Shown: positions 44,286 through 54,472, counted from the stretch's first letter. The stretch: 64,000 bases of DNA from Galbibacter marinus (GCF_000300875.1 NZ_AMSG01000002.1:149842-213841); one strand, 5' to 3'. Notes: a model not told the origin generated them from the letters alone. Numbers and translations: made by a program.

Positions 44286-44328
44286 AAAAAAAGAATTCAC
44301 CCATAGCAAAATGCCTTGGATGAATTCT
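44286..44328 (-). terminator. Terminator after susD
   Basis: On the minus strand a stem of 8 perfect pairs (44328-44321 with 44299-44292), extendable to 12 with one mismatch, is followed by seven T residues (44292-44286). Confidence 0.75.
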
Positions 44329-44354
44329 AAACTTAAACTTAATTCTAAAATTTA

Positions 44355-45827
44355 TTAATAACCTGGATTCTGATCTTCTTGGCTTAAAGCAGAGTTAGAA
44401 TTAATTTCTGCCTCAGGTATTGGTAATAGGTCGTGAATTCCTGATTGGAATCCAAACTGACTTAATACCTGGGCTGCCATGCCCCATCGTTTTAGATCCG
44501 CAAAACGTACTTGCTCACCAGCGAGTTCAACCATTCTCTCATGAACGATAGCCTCGAATACTGCTGCTTTGGATAAGCCGTAGGGTAATAATGGCATATC
44601 TACGCGATCTCTAACTTCATTGATATAATCAATAGCGGTGTTTTGATCCACTGTCTCATTTGCGGCTTCAGCCATCATAAGAAGTACATCTGCATATCGA
44701 ATAATACCAAAGTTAATTCCAGATTGTAGATCCTCGTTAGCATCTTTGTAATAGTTTTGATATTTTCTCCATACCGCTCTTCTACCTAAACTAATTTCTG
44801 TTATGGTAAGTTCTCCACCAGCATAGGTATCTCCAATTTCGTAGAAGCTTGCTTTATACCTTGGGTCATTTGGTTCGAATGCCTCTAGTAGATGATCCGA
44901 TGGATAACAGTTAAACCAATCTACAAATCCGTACGATTGTCCTCTTAAACTAGCCTCATTTGGACCTTCACCACTTACACCACTATTCCAGAATGCATTG
45001 TTACCCATATCATCGTCAAATTCAACTCCAAAAATAGTTTCTGAATTATGCTCGGTTTCTTCCATGAAGTTATCAAAATAATTATCGGTAAGCTGGTACA
45101 CATCATAGATGTTGTCAAATGCAGCTAAGGCCTCTGTGTAGTTTCCTCTATAGAGTTGAACTTTTCCTAGTAGGGCATAGGCAGCACCTCTTGTTGCTCT
45201 ACCTTGTTCTTCTGTTGCTTTGGGTAAAAGGGTTTGAGCAGCCTCAGTAAGGTCAGCTACAATTTGAGCATATACATCTTCTACGGAACTCCTTGGAAAA
45301 CCTTCACTGTTTTCTGGAACTACTGTGATCAAAGGGACCCCTCCGTAAAGTGTGACTAAATTAAAGTAATAAAGAGCTCTGAGGAACTTTGCCTCGCCTA
45401 GGTATTTATTCTTTAAATTTTGATTCATTAATGAGTTTGGTATCTCATTAATTTTTTCTTCATTATTGATCACAAAATTTGCTTTATTGATTCCTCTATA
45501 GGAACTATCCCAGAACTGGTTTACCAATTCGGAACTATCATCAAATGAAAAATCTAAGAATAGCCTTTTATTGGCTTCCAACTGTGGGTTGCCTTCATTT
45601 TCATGCGCCATATTATCCATCATAAAGTAGTAATTTCTACTATAGGTACCAATTGTCTGTAAATTGGCATATACGGCGTTTACCGCTGACCTAACCTGAA
45701 CCTCGTTTTCAAAATAGGTTTCAGGTGATAGTTGTGACGGGTTACTTAACTCCAAACCATCGGTATCACAGGATTGCAAAACAAACCCTAGACTGAGGAT
45801 GGTAAAAATATATTTAAATTTGTTCAT
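44355..45827 (-). CDS. susD: SusD/RagB-family outer-membrane glycan-binding lipoprotein
   Basis: A 490-residue surface lipoprotein. The signal peptide ends in the lipobox LQSC. An N-terminal SusD-like helical region (NPSQLSPETYFENEVQVRSAVNAVY) and the C-terminal family ending LLPIPEAEINSNSALSQEDQNPGY are typical. It caps the SusC channel and captures oligosaccharides. It starts 11 bases after the susC stop. The symbol denotes the family and is not a claim of starch specificity. Confidence 0.95.
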   Translation of the reverse strand: MNKFKYIFTILSLGFVLQSCDTDGLELSNPSQLSPETYFENEVQVRSAVNAVYANLQTIGTYSRNYYFMMDNMAHENEGNPQLEANKRLFLDFSFDDSSELVNQFWDSSYRGINKANFVINNEEKINEIPNSLMNQNLKNKYLGEAKFLRALYYFNLVTLYGGVPLITVVPENSEGFPRSSVEDVYAQIVADLTEAAQTLLPKATEEQGRATRGAAYALLGKVQLYRGNYTEALAAFDNIYDVYQLTDNYFDNFMEETEHNSETIFGVEFDDDMGNNAFWNSGVSGEGPNEASLRGQSYGFVDWFNCYPSDHLLEAFEPNDPRYKASFYEIGDTYAGGELTITEISLGRRAVWRKYQNYYKDANEDLQSGINFGIIRYADVLLMMAEAANETVDQNTAIDYINEVRDRVDMPLLPYGLSKAAVFEAIVHERMVELAGEQVRFADLKRWGMAAQVLSQFGFQSGIHDLLPIPEAEINSNSALSQEDQNPGY

Positions 45828-45838
45828 AATTTTTTGAT

Positions 45839-48800
45839 TTAAAATTCAAGTTGTAATCCAAAAACCACTGACTTTGGTTGAGGGTAATTTCCACGATCTA
45901 TTCCTAATTCAAATTGGTTTCTTACGCCTCCATTGTTTACACTAGGTAAACCAATTTCAGGGTCTAAACCACTGTAATCTGTTATCGTGATTAAATTCTG
46001 ACCACTCATATAGATTCTAAACTTTGAAATCGCATCGTTGAAAAAATCCGTTGGTATAGTATAACCAATTGTGATATTTTTAAATCTCGTATAAGATCCA
46101 TCTTCAATAAAGCGGTCTGATGCACTGGTATTCTGAGTGGCACCTAAGGCTCTTGGGATAGTGTTAGAAGTCCCTGGACCAGTCCAACGATCTAAAACGG
46201 CAACTCCAGAATTGAACAAACGGGTCATCCCATGAAGGTCATACAGATTCGTGTTATAAAGATCATTGCCATAGCTACCTGTTATAAAAGCATTGAAATC
46301 AAAGTTTTTATAATTAGCGCTTAAGTTAAGTCCTAATACTAGGTCTGGATATGGATTACCAATTTTCATTTTATCAGCAGAAGTAATCTCACCATCACCG
46401 TTTAAATCCTTGTATCGAACATCACCTGGGTGTACTACATCTTGATTTGGATTTGCACTAAGCACGGCATCAACCTCGGCCTCATTTTGATAAATTCCAT
46501 CGAATTGGTATCCATAAAAATGGAATAATGGCTCATTTATACTAATAGCGGAAAGACTTTCCCCTTCGAAAACAGCTCCGAAAATTGGGCTACTTTCTCC
46601 ACTAGAATTAAGGGTTACCACCTCGTTCTTACTATGACTAATGTTCATGTTAGCAGACCAAGTGAAATCACCCTCATAATCATTATAGCCAAAATTAAAT
46701 TCAAAACCTTGTGTCTTAACTGATCCCACATTCGAAGTTAAATTTGGATTGTTATATCCATGAGAAAGTGGAAGTGGAAGATCTACTAATAAATCATCAC
46801 TTTTATTGTTGTAATACTCTAATGTAAATGTGAATTTATTATCATTAATCCCTACATCAAGTCCGATGTTACGCATGGTGGTTTCCTCCCATTTTAGATC
46901 AGGGTTAGCCAAACCATTCGCGGTGGTTCCTTGAACAGCAGCACCACCAATTGGATAGATAAAGTTTGTCAATAATGTTGAGCTATAAAGATAATCTCCA
47001 ATATTGTCATTTCCAGTTATTCCCCAGCTTCCTCTTAGTTTTAGGTTATTAATCGCAGAGCCTTCCATAAAGGCCTCTCTACCTATGTTCCAACCTGCAG
47101 AAACTGATGGGAAATATCCCCAACGGTTATTGGCACCAAATCTTGAGGAAGCATCTCTACGAATAGAGGCAGAAAAAAGATATCGCTTATCAAAGTTGTA
47201 ATTAACTCGTCCTAAATATCCGATTCTAAGGTATTCTGTAGCCCCTGAACTAAGGTCAACTCCGTTTATTGAAAGTTGATTTACAGCATCCGTAATATCA
47301 TTGGTACTTCTGGCGTTGACGTTCTCAAATTTTATTTTTTGTTGCTCAGCCAAGGCTAACAACTCCAAGTTATGATAATCACCAAAGGTTTTTGTATAAG
47401 TTAAACTGTTGGTGTATGTTAGCGATTGATAAATGCTAGTGTTCTTATTGATCTGAGCGTACGCTGTACTGTTAGTAGAGGTTTCGTCATCGCTATATGA
47501 AGGAATAAAACTTGAGTTTTTTCCATTGCTATAATCAAGACCAACTTGAGTTTTAAAGGTTAAGGCATCGAAGAGCTCGTAGGAAGCAAATATACCACCA
47601 TTTATATTTATGGATTTATTAACTACCTCACCCAAGGTTTGTGCACGAACTGGGTTCTCTGCATCTTGAAGGTCGAGTGAACTACTAGGTCCTTGGAATC
47701 CTCCTAAATTATCTGGGTTGTACACCGGTAGGTAAGGAGCTATTTTAATCGCGTGTTCTAAAATTGAACGTCCACCGCTCTCACGCTCTGGATGTTGTTT
47801 GTCAAAGGAAACTCCAAAACTTTCTCCAATAGTTAAATTTCCAAAGGTAAATTGACTATTTGCTCTAAAGTTAAAACGCTCATAGTCAGTTTCAATCATA
47901 GCACCTTCTTGTCCTAAGTATCCACCGGAGAAACGGAAATTACTATTCTCGTTTCCACCAGCCAGAGCAAGGTTATAACTTTGAATAAAACCTGTTCTAA
48001 ATATTTCATCTTGCCAATTAGTATTATGTGATGACAAAGACTCATATGCTGAATTGGATATTCTGTCTGGAGTTGGACCTATCTCAGAAGCATAGCGATT
48101 ATACTGCTCGACATTTAAAACATCATAGCGATCAGATATAAAGTTGACTCCAGAATATGAATCAAAACTTAAAGTCGCTTTTTCGCTTGGTTTACCTTTT
48201 TTTGTGGTAATAATAACAACCCCATTGGAACCTTTTGACCCATATACTGCGGTAGTAGATGCATCCTTAAGAACCTGAATAGATTCAATGTCATTTGGAT
48301 TTAAATTCCCCATTCCACCTGAAATGGTACCATCGATCACATAAAGTGGATCGTTAGAGTTAGGAGTACCTAGTCCTCGAATTCGAATTACGGGTTGATT
48401 TCCTGGAGATCCACTCGATACAACGCTAACACCAGGGGCTCGTCCCTGTAGTGCTTCATCCGCTCTAGCTACAGGTAAACTAGAGATTTCCTCTGCTTCG
48501 ATTGTTGCAATTGCCCCAGTAACTTCGCTTCTACTTTGGGTACCGTAACCTACAACAACAATTTCTTCCAGTGATTGGGAGTCTAATTCCAGAGTAACGT
48601 TAAGTGTACTTCTGTTGTTTACTGGAACTTCTACTGTTTTAAATCCAACATAGCTAAAGACTATTGTAGCTTGTGGATCAACTCCGCTTAATGTAAAGTT
48701 ACCGTCAAAGTCTGTTGAAGTTCCTTTTGAATTGTCAAGCAATACTACGTTGACCCCTGGTAGAGGGCCAGACTCATCTTGAACAGTTCCGGAGACGGTA

Positions 48801-48880
48801 ATCCCTCCTTGTGCTTGAACCAAGCCGAAACTAAATAAGCTCAGTAGGAACAAAAATCGTTTAAAATTAGAATGTTTCAT
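45839..48880 (-). CDS. susC: SusC/RagA-family TonB-linked outer-membrane transporter
   Basis: A 1013-residue TonB-dependent importer. It has a signal peptide (cleavage near residue 24, VQAQGG) and an N-terminal carboxypeptidase-regulatory-like domain (ISVSG-type start, VSGTVQDESGPLPGVNV). The family motif EEIVVVGYGTQ and plug domain (LQGRAPGVSV, VIRIRGLGTPNSNDPLYVIDG) follow, then a 22-stranded barrel ending in FGLQLEF. It imports oligosaccharides with SusD. A roughly 220-base leader with hairpins lies upstream. The substrate class is inferred only from the adjacent GH43. Confidence 0.95.
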   Translation of the reverse strand: MKHSNFKRFLFLLSLFSFGLVQAQGGITVSGTVQDESGPLPGVNVVLLDNSKGTSTDFDGNFTLSGVDPQATIVFSYVGFKTVEVPVNNRSTLNVTLELDSQSLEEIVVVGYGTQSRSEVTGAIATIEAEEISSLPVARADEALQGRAPGVSVVSSGSPGNQPVIRIRGLGTPNSNDPLYVIDGTISGGMGNLNPNDIESIQVLKDASTTAVYGSKGSNGVVIITTKKGKPSEKATLSFDSYSGVNFISDRYDVLNVEQYNRYASEIGPTPDRISNSAYESLSSHNTNWQDEIFRTGFIQSYNLALAGGNENSNFRFSGGYLGQEGAMIETDYERFNFRANSQFTFGNLTIGESFGVSFDKQHPERESGGRSILEHAIKIAPYLPVYNPDNLGGFQGPSSSLDLQDAENPVRAQTLGEVVNKSININGGIFASYELFDALTFKTQVGLDYSNGKNSSFIPSYSDDETSTNSTAYAQINKNTSIYQSLTYTNSLTYTKTFGDYHNLELLALAEQQKIKFENVNARSTNDITDAVNQLSINGVDLSSGATEYLRIGYLGRVNYNFDKRYLFSASIRRDASSRFGANNRWGYFPSVSAGWNIGREAFMEGSAINNLKLRGSWGITGNDNIGDYLYSSTLLTNFIYPIGGAAVQGTTANGLANPDLKWEETTMRNIGLDVGINDNKFTFTLEYYNNKSDDLLVDLPLPLSHGYNNPNLTSNVGSVKTQGFEFNFGYNDYEGDFTWSANMNISHSKNEVVTLNSSGESSPIFGAVFEGESLSAISINEPLFHFYGYQFDGIYQNEAEVDAVLSANPNQDVVHPGDVRYKDLNGDGEITSADKMKIGNPYPDLVLGLNLSANYKNFDFNAFITGSYGNDLYNTNLYDLHGMTRLFNSGVAVLDRWTGPGTSNTIPRALGATQNTSASDRFIEDGSYTRFKNITIGYTIPTDFFNDAISKFRIYMSGQNLITITDYSGLDPEIGLPSVNNGGVRNQFELGIDRGNYPQPKSVVFGLQLEF

Positions 48881-49384
48881 AAATTAGATGTGTTAGAAAG
48901 TTAACTAGCTCGTCATACTTTTGCCAATACAGTTTTTAACTATTTATTCTTCGCTGCTGGAATTCCCTTTTTATAATTTTAAGGCAACGGCCTTAAAGCT
49001 AGGTGTTCTACTTAGCTTTTTTAGTAACTCCATTAGTTTAGAATTTAAGTTTAAACCGCTAAAGCGGCTTCTGGAGTATTGCACAAGACAAGTTCGCTAG
49101 TGAAACAAAGCTAATAGGAAGTCTTATAGTCATTATGACGATATGTTACACATCCTTAACTCCAGGTTACATTATGGAGTAAATGCAATCAAATCATCAC
49201 TTTATAGGTTGTTTTAAGGTGCAAAAGTTCTGATTTCTTTAAGTACTAAAGGCTCTTCGCCATCGTTATAAATGGATATAAATGGATGTCATTTTGTGGG
49301 ATAGTTGTGTATTTATTATTAATATTCAAGCAACTTAATTTAATAAATGGCATCTATTAGGAATAGAACTCAAAAAAAATAATA
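48881..49384. other. susC upstream region with three small hairpins
   Basis: This 504-base gap between divergent genes has a hairpin at 48978-48997 (8-bp stem, AACG loop on the plus strand), one at 48995-49018 (AAAGCTA with TAGCTTT) and a short GC hairpin near 49056-49067. A minus-strand -7 box sits at 49106-49113. No gene was found. Confidence 0.5.
49106..49113 (-). promoter_or_regulatory. -7 box candidate for susC
   Basis: On the minus strand TAGCTTTG, an exact TAnnTTTG match about 226 bases before the susC start, with no matching -33 element. If used, the mRNA carries a structured leader of about 218 bases. Confidence 0.35.
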
Positions 49385-49846
49385 ATGAAAACTAGAGTAA
49401 CCTACGTGATTGTTTTGACACTTTTAATGTTTTCTTGTACAGAAAAGAAGAATAATAGTGAAGTAATACAACCTGTTGAGTTTTCCACTTTAAGTCAAGG
49501 AGACTTAAATGGTAACGGAGACGAAGGAATTGAAAAATCCAAGCTAATAATTACTGATAAAAAGGTGTTTACCGTTTTATTGTCTAAAATGAATACTATT
49601 AATGATGAAGTGTCTCCAATTCCAATGGTAGATTTTGATGAAAATATTGTACTGGCAGTATTTGATGATGTAAAATCTCATGGAGGACATTCCATCGACA
49701 TAACCAAGGTAACTGAACAGGAAGATAGATTTCTTGTTCAAATTGAACGACTAAATACAGGTGGGATGTTAACGGTTATTACACAACCTTATCACTTGGT
49801 TATGATACCAAAAACAACAAAACCCATTATTTTCAAAGAAATTTAG
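49385..49846 (+). CDS. PrcB-like lipoprotein
   Basis: A 153-residue lipoprotein (lipobox LMFSC near residue 18). The C-terminal half (VDFDENIVLAVFDDVKSHGGHSI, then LTVITQPYHLVMIPK) matches the PrcB C-terminal domain, first described in a spirochaete protease complex. In Bacteroidota these occur as stand-alone small lipoproteins of unknown role. There is no protease gene directly beside it, although a zinc metalloprotease is encoded 1 kb away on the other strand. Confidence 0.75.
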   Translation: MKTRVTYVIVLTLLMFSCTEKKNNSEVIQPVEFSTLSQGDLNGNGDEGIEKSKLIITDKKVFTVLLSKMNTINDEVSPIPMVDFDENIVLAVFDDVKSHGGHSIDITKVTEQEDRFLVQIERLNTGGMLTVITQPYHLVMIPKTTKPIIFKEI

Positions 49847-49873
49847 GTTTTAAGTATTTTTAATACAAGTAGA

Positions 49874-49899
49874 GAAGGTGAGCTTATTAGTTCACCTTC
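49874..49899. terminator. Hairpin between the convergent PrcB-like and DUF808 genes
   Basis: An 8-bp perfect stem (49874-49881 with 49892-49899) and a ten-base loop; no good T run on either side, so termination is only likely. Confidence 0.45.
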
Positions 49900-49904
49900 A
49901 TAAT

Positions 49905-50789
49905 TTAATGCTTTGTAGCTTTCTTACGGTTGAATATCTTTTTAAATGGCACTAAAATCAGCATTACAATAATTCCAACAACTAATCCAGTAAGAAAGTC
50001 TTTAAGTAGGGACGGAATACTTGGAAAAAAGTGGTGTAGGTATTCAATATTGTGATTGAAGATCCCACCAGAGACAAGTAGCAGTGCAATGGTTCCTACG
50101 ACAGATAGGCTCTTAATTACCCATGGAAGTGAAAAAACCAAAGCTTTACCTATTTTATCAGAAATACTGTCTTTCTCATCATTAAAGTCTATGAGCCGAT
50201 ATCCATAGTCATCCATTCTTACAATAAGTGCTACGATTCCGTACACTCCTATGGTCGCAATAATGGCTACAATGGTCACAGCTATAATTTGGTTTAACAA
50301 TGGAGCATCAATGACGGCTCCTAAAGCAATAATGATAATTTCTATAGAAAGGATAAAATCTGTGAGTACAGCTGACTTTATACGTTTATTTTCAAATTCG
50401 GCAATGTCTTCTTCTTTAACCTCTTTAACCTCTAAATTTTGATCCTTTGGCTTACGATGGAATAAAAATTCATATATTTTTTCTGCACCTTCATATGCCA
50501 AGTACATACCTCCAATTAATAATATTATAACGATTGCACTGGGTAAAAAAGCGCTCAGTAAAAATGCTATTGGCAGAATTATGAGTTTATTTAAAAATGA
50601 ACCTTTGGTTATTGCCCAAAGAATAGGGAGTTCCCTATTGGCAACAAAACCCGTGGCTTTTTCTGCGTTGACCGCTAAATCATCTCCTAGAATACCTGCA
50701 GTTTTCTTTGTAGCAATCTTGGTCATTGTCGCTACATCATCCATTAAAACTGAAATATCGTCCAGTACTGCAAAAATTCCTGATGCCAT
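49905..50789 (-). CDS. DUF808 inner-membrane protein (YedI-like)
   Basis: A 294-residue integral membrane protein. The opening MASGIFAVLDDISVLMDDVA, then KKTAGILGDDLAVNAEK, is the diagnostic start of DUF808. Five or six hydrophobic segments follow, with a charged cytoplasmic loop (FHRKPKDQNLEVKEVKEED). The function of the family is not established. Confidence 0.88.
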   Translation of the reverse strand: MASGIFAVLDDISVLMDDVATMTKIATKKTAGILGDDLAVNAEKATGFVANRELPILWAITKGSFLNKLIILPIAFLLSAFLPSAIVIILLIGGMYLAYEGAEKIYEFLFHRKPKDQNLEVKEVKEEDIAEFENKRIKSAVLTDFILSIEIIIIALGAVIDAPLLNQIIAVTIVAIIATIGVYGIVALIVRMDDYGYRLIDFNDEKDSISDKIGKALVFSLPWVIKSLSVVGTIALLLVSGGIFNHNIEYLHHFFPSIPSLLKDFLTGLVVGIIVMLILVPFKKIFNRKKATKH

Positions 50790-50902
50790 AATGTTGGTTT
50801 TTAGTGATACTCGCCTGAATCGACTCAGGTGTATTTACATATTAACAAATTAAGTAATTAAATTTTTTACAGACAAAACCATGGGGAAATTTCGTTTCCT
50901 AT

Positions 50903-53422
50903 TTAATTTAAAATAGGGCGATAGGGCATGGATGAGCCTTCTATTTCTCCTACAGCATCTTCAATTTGTTTTTCGATATACTGAAGATGCGCCCTTACTA
51001 TGTTGTCCGATACCCTTGGTAAGACTCTATTTATTTTTCCGTGGAGTTGTATTAAATGATTTAGAGCTAGAGACCTAATATCGGTGTTACTGGTTTTATT
51101 TTCTGAGAGTTTAGCCATAAGAAGTTTTAACGGCTCATTAGCCTTATCAGGTCTATAGAGGGCGATCATGTTTGAGACATAATTTTTTTGCAACTCTCTT
51201 TGATAGGCGTTTGGATCATAAAACACATCTAAGTTACTCCAGATGTAATTGGTGATATCTTCTAAGTACTCTTGAGGTCTATAGGGGTTGTCACTGTTGT
51301 AGCGCTCAGCAATAAATGATATTCTACTAATCCTACTGCCTCCCAGTAAGGTAGTCATCATCCCTTCCATCATTTGAGTGACCGCATTTTTACTTTTAGG
51401 CTCTTCTATGATGTTTAAAATAGTATCATTTAACAGCCATGATGGCTGGGTGAAGAGATAACTGTTTAAGAACATTAAGGCTTGTTTTTGCTTTGCCTCT
51501 GACACCCCACGGTACACAGGACCTTGTTCCTCTCTAGATTTTTTAGTCACGTAAATACCTCCAATATTCTTAGCCACATGATACATATAATCTTTGTATT
51601 GAGAGACGATGGTTTGGTATACCTGATCGAGGTTTCTGTAATTATCATTTTCCTTAGAGTCTGTCCATTGGATAATTTGAGGGAGTATGCGTTGCAGGTT
51701 TTTAATGCCATAATAGGAAGCTGTCATCGCATTATCCCCTAGATCCTCGGTTTGTGACCTAGGATCAAAATCTCTTCCCTCACCAGAGAACCACAACCTG
51801 GAGTTTAAAGCAACGCTATCGGTTACCATCTGACCTAGGTGTTGTTGTTTTTCAGCCATTGATAAGGTATCGGATAATTTGGAATATCCCCATTGGATGG
51901 CCCATTTATCATAATCCCCAATTCTTGGCATAAGGTTTTCAACATCAACACTATCCTCAGGTTGTGCGACATAATTAAATCGAGCATAATCCATAATAGA
52001 GCTGGTGTGTCCGTTTTTGCTAAGCCATTCATTATCTCTTAACCGCTCTACAGGTGTGGCGTGACTTGCTCCCATGTTGTGACGCAATCCTAGGGTGTGT
52101 CCGACCTCGTGTGATGCCACAAATCGGATAAGCTCTCCCATGAGCTCATCGTCAAAGATCATTTTTCGAGCTCTTGGGTCAACAGCGCCCGCCTGTACCA
52201 TATACCAGTTGTGTAATAGGTTCATCAGGTTGTGGTACCATCCCATATGACTCTCGAGGATTTCTCCACTTCTGGGATCCACAATATTTGGTCCATAGGC
52301 GTTTTTATGGGGGGATGCAAAGTAACGCAAAACCGAGTACCGCGCATCTTCCAAGCTCATGCTATCATTGTCCACTGGCCATGGTTTACCAACAATGGCA
52401 TTTTTAAATCCTGCTTGCTCAAAGGCCTCTTGCCAATCATTAATTCCCTGTATTAAATAAGGTCTCCATTTTTTTGGTGTAGCCGGGTCGATATAATATA
52501 CAATCTGTTTCTTAGGCTCTACTAATTCTCCATTTCTCCACTTTTGCAGATCCTCATCCTTAGGCTCTAACCGCCAGCGGTGGATATAGGTGTCCTGGGC
52601 AACTTTTTGTTGATCATCACCATAGCGGAGATAGGAACTAGCGAAGTAGCCTACTCTAGGATCGTAGAAACGTTTTTCCAAAGGTACTTTGGGTAAGAGT
52701 ACAAAGGAGTTGTTGATTTCCATGGTCACTACCCCAGATAGTACTGCTGCGGGGATGAGGTCTTTGGATTTTGAGCTAGCCGTTGCCTTATAGGTTTTAA
52801 CGGTCTTAACTTCGATATTAATAGGGAAGGAGTTGATTTGACTGATATATGATTTATCCTTCTCCAGACTCCCTAGATTGTACGATTTTTTTTGATCACT
52901 GCTCAGGGAAAGGAGGTTGTTTTCACTGTTTATAAAATCGGTGACATCGATGACCGAACTTTTGTTATTATCTCCTCTTGCCTCTACATCGAACGCCTCT
53001 AGAATAGGAGTGATGTTTGAGTTTTGCACTGCCTTAGCAATGGCATCATTCTCATCGGCTTGACTTACAAAGGTAGCGATGCGAAGGAATATTTTATTGG
53101 CAGGACCTCTTTCAAAGTAAATTGTTTTTTCTCCAATTTCTTCACCACCATAATTACCAGCACCCGCTGGGGTTTTGATAAAACGTGTTACAACCAGAAT
53201 ATCTCTGCCTAAAAGACTATCTGGAATCTCAAAATAGTATTGGTTTTTAACCTTGTGAATATCAAAGAGACCTTCCTTGGTCAGCGCATCATCAGTGATG
53301 ACTTTGTCGTAATCGACAGTTTTTGTATAATTAAAAGACTTTTGGTCAGAACTTACCAATGCTTTTGGGCCACACCCAGCTATCAACAACATAATACATG
53401 CTATTCTTAAGAACAATTTCAT
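50903..53422 (-). CDS. Zinc-dependent metalloprotease lipoprotein (DUF5117/DUF4953 type)
   Basis: An 839-residue secreted protein with the lipobox LIAGC near residue 18. The zinc site HEVGHTLGLRHN is at about residues 437-448, an extended HExxHxxGxxH motif with all three histidines. The DUF5117-like N-terminal part (KTVDYDKVITDDALTKEGLFDIHKV) and the post-catalytic PYRPQEYLEDITNYIW match a Bacteroidota metalloprotease family. It probably degrades proteins at the cell surface or in the periplasm; the substrate is unknown. It forms a single-gene unit. Confidence 0.88.
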   Translation of the reverse strand: MKLFLRIACIMLLIAGCGPKALVSSDQKSFNYTKTVDYDKVITDDALTKEGLFDIHKVKNQYYFEIPDSLLGRDILVVTRFIKTPAGAGNYGGEEIGEKTIYFERGPANKIFLRIATFVSQADENDAIAKAVQNSNITPILEAFDVEARGDNNKSSVIDVTDFINSENNLLSLSSDQKKSYNLGSLEKDKSYISQINSFPINIEVKTVKTYKATASSKSKDLIPAAVLSGVVTMEINNSFVLLPKVPLEKRFYDPRVGYFASSYLRYGDDQQKVAQDTYIHRWRLEPKDEDLQKWRNGELVEPKKQIVYYIDPATPKKWRPYLIQGINDWQEAFEQAGFKNAIVGKPWPVDNDSMSLEDARYSVLRYFASPHKNAYGPNIVDPRSGEILESHMGWYHNLMNLLHNWYMVQAGAVDPRARKMIFDDELMGELIRFVASHEVGHTLGLRHNMGASHATPVERLRDNEWLSKNGHTSSIMDYARFNYVAQPEDSVDVENLMPRIGDYDKWAIQWGYSKLSDTLSMAEKQQHLGQMVTDSVALNSRLWFSGEGRDFDPRSQTEDLGDNAMTASYYGIKNLQRILPQIIQWTDSKENDNYRNLDQVYQTIVSQYKDYMYHVAKNIGGIYVTKKSREEQGPVYRGVSEAKQKQALMFLNSYLFTQPSWLLNDTILNIIEEPKSKNAVTQMMEGMMTTLLGGSRISRISFIAERYNSDNPYRPQEYLEDITNYIWSNLDVFYDPNAYQRELQKNYVSNMIALYRPDKANEPLKLLMAKLSENKTSNTDIRSLALNHLIQLHGKINRVLPRVSDNIVRAHLQYIEKQIEDAVGEIEGSSMPYRPILN

Positions 53423-53688
53423 TTGAGATGAATTTATTGTTACACAACATTTTTAGGTTAGGTTGTGCGCTCGCGATGGTCTTAAGTATGGCTTAGGATG
53501 CCACTATTTTTTAGGTTTTAGTGTTATAATTAATTGAAACATCGTCTAATTATACCTTTTTTTCCTGTTAAATCCAAATGATTTAACAGCTTGAGGTGAG
53601 CTATATGCAATTTTTGTTTTGTCCTAAAAACTTAAGAAGAAACCCTGAATTAAAGTGTTACTGTTGTAGGAGTGGATCATCCTAAGGT

Positions 53689-53904
53689 CTATTTTTTGGC
53701 ATTTTCAACATATTCTAAAATGTCCGCAGGCTGACAGTCAAGAGCCTTACAAATAGCTTCTAAAGTGCTAAATCGTACCGCTCTTGCCTTTCCAGTTTTA
53801 AGAATGGAGAGATTTGAAAGGCTTACTCCTACTTTTTCAGATAGCTCGTTAAGTGAAATTTTTCGCTTGGCCATCATAACATCTAGATTGACAATGATCG
53901 CCAT
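53689..53904 (-). CDS. Small XRE-family DNA-binding protein
   Basis: A 71-residue Cro/CI-type helix-turn-helix protein (KRKISLNELSEKVGVSLSNLSILKTGKARAVRFSTL), about the minimal size of the YozG-like group. It starts 3 bases after the stop of the DUF2975 gene and is probably co-transcribed with it. That pairing is common for these two families and suggests a regulator acting on its own membrane-protein operon. Confidence 0.85.
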   Translation of the reverse strand: MAIIVNLDVMMAKRKISLNELSEKVGVSLSNLSILKTGKARAVRFSTLEAICKALDCQPADILEYVENAKK

Positions 53905-53907
53905 AAT

Positions 53908-54444
53908 TTATACTGTTAATTCGTTTTCGGATTGTAACTCGATGCCCTTTTTAAAGATCAAGGCAATAACAAATAATATTGCCGACATAAACAAGTATGC
54001 ATCTCCATCTCCCCATAATGATTCAATGGGGCTAAAATTATAACCATTAGCTGATAATCTATTGACAAATATTTCTACAATACCACTAACTATCCCTATC
54101 GCAAACGTATAGTACGTTATCTTGGTTATAATTCTTGAAATATCCCTGCTAAATGGTTTGACAAAATTGAGTATTTTAAATAGTGTGGTTGCAAAGTAGA
54201 AGACTAATGCCTTTAGTGCGGATATGATTATTATAACAAGGACGGTTAAAGAGTAGTGTAATTTATTACTAAAGTAGAGCTGAGAAAGGTCAAGACCATT
54301 ATACAGGTCTTTAGCATCCGCAGGGTTATATAGACTATAACTATAGCTTACAATCAAATCTAATGTTTTCATGCAATACAGAAAAAAGATTACCCAGCAA
54401 ACAGTCTTAATTACCTTCCAGATGATATTATTTCTTTTAGTCAT
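53908..54444 (-). CDS. DUF2975 membrane protein
   Basis: A 178-residue protein with four membrane helices (about residues 10-30, 60-85, 105-125, 145-165), typical of DUF2975. The function is unknown. It always appears with a small XRE protein in such pairs, as here. A promoter candidate lies just upstream. Confidence 0.8.
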   Translation of the reverse strand: MTKRNNIIWKVIKTVCWVIFFLYCMKTLDLIVSYSYSLYNPADAKDLYNGLDLSQLYFSNKLHYSLTVLVIIIISALKALVFYFATTLFKILNFVKPFSRDISRIITKITYYTFAIGIVSGIVEIFVNRLSANGYNFSPIESLWGDGDAYLFMSAILFVIALIFKKGIELQSENELTV

Positions 54445-54472
54445 ACCTATTAAAATTTGATGGTCAATTTGT

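Larger units (their letters stand above)
43905..44354. other. Gap between the sensor and susD
   Basis: This 450-base region between convergent genes holds one terminator for each (43987-44022 and 44286-44328). Between them I see no gene, and only a scattered -7-like box on the minus strand (44194-44201). Confidence 0.6.

Noticed and set aside
53689-54444. The DUF2975/XRE pair as a toxin-antitoxin or phage remnant
   Set aside because: The small XRE protein next to a DUF2975 membrane protein is a common pairing in many bacteria and shows no toxin signature.
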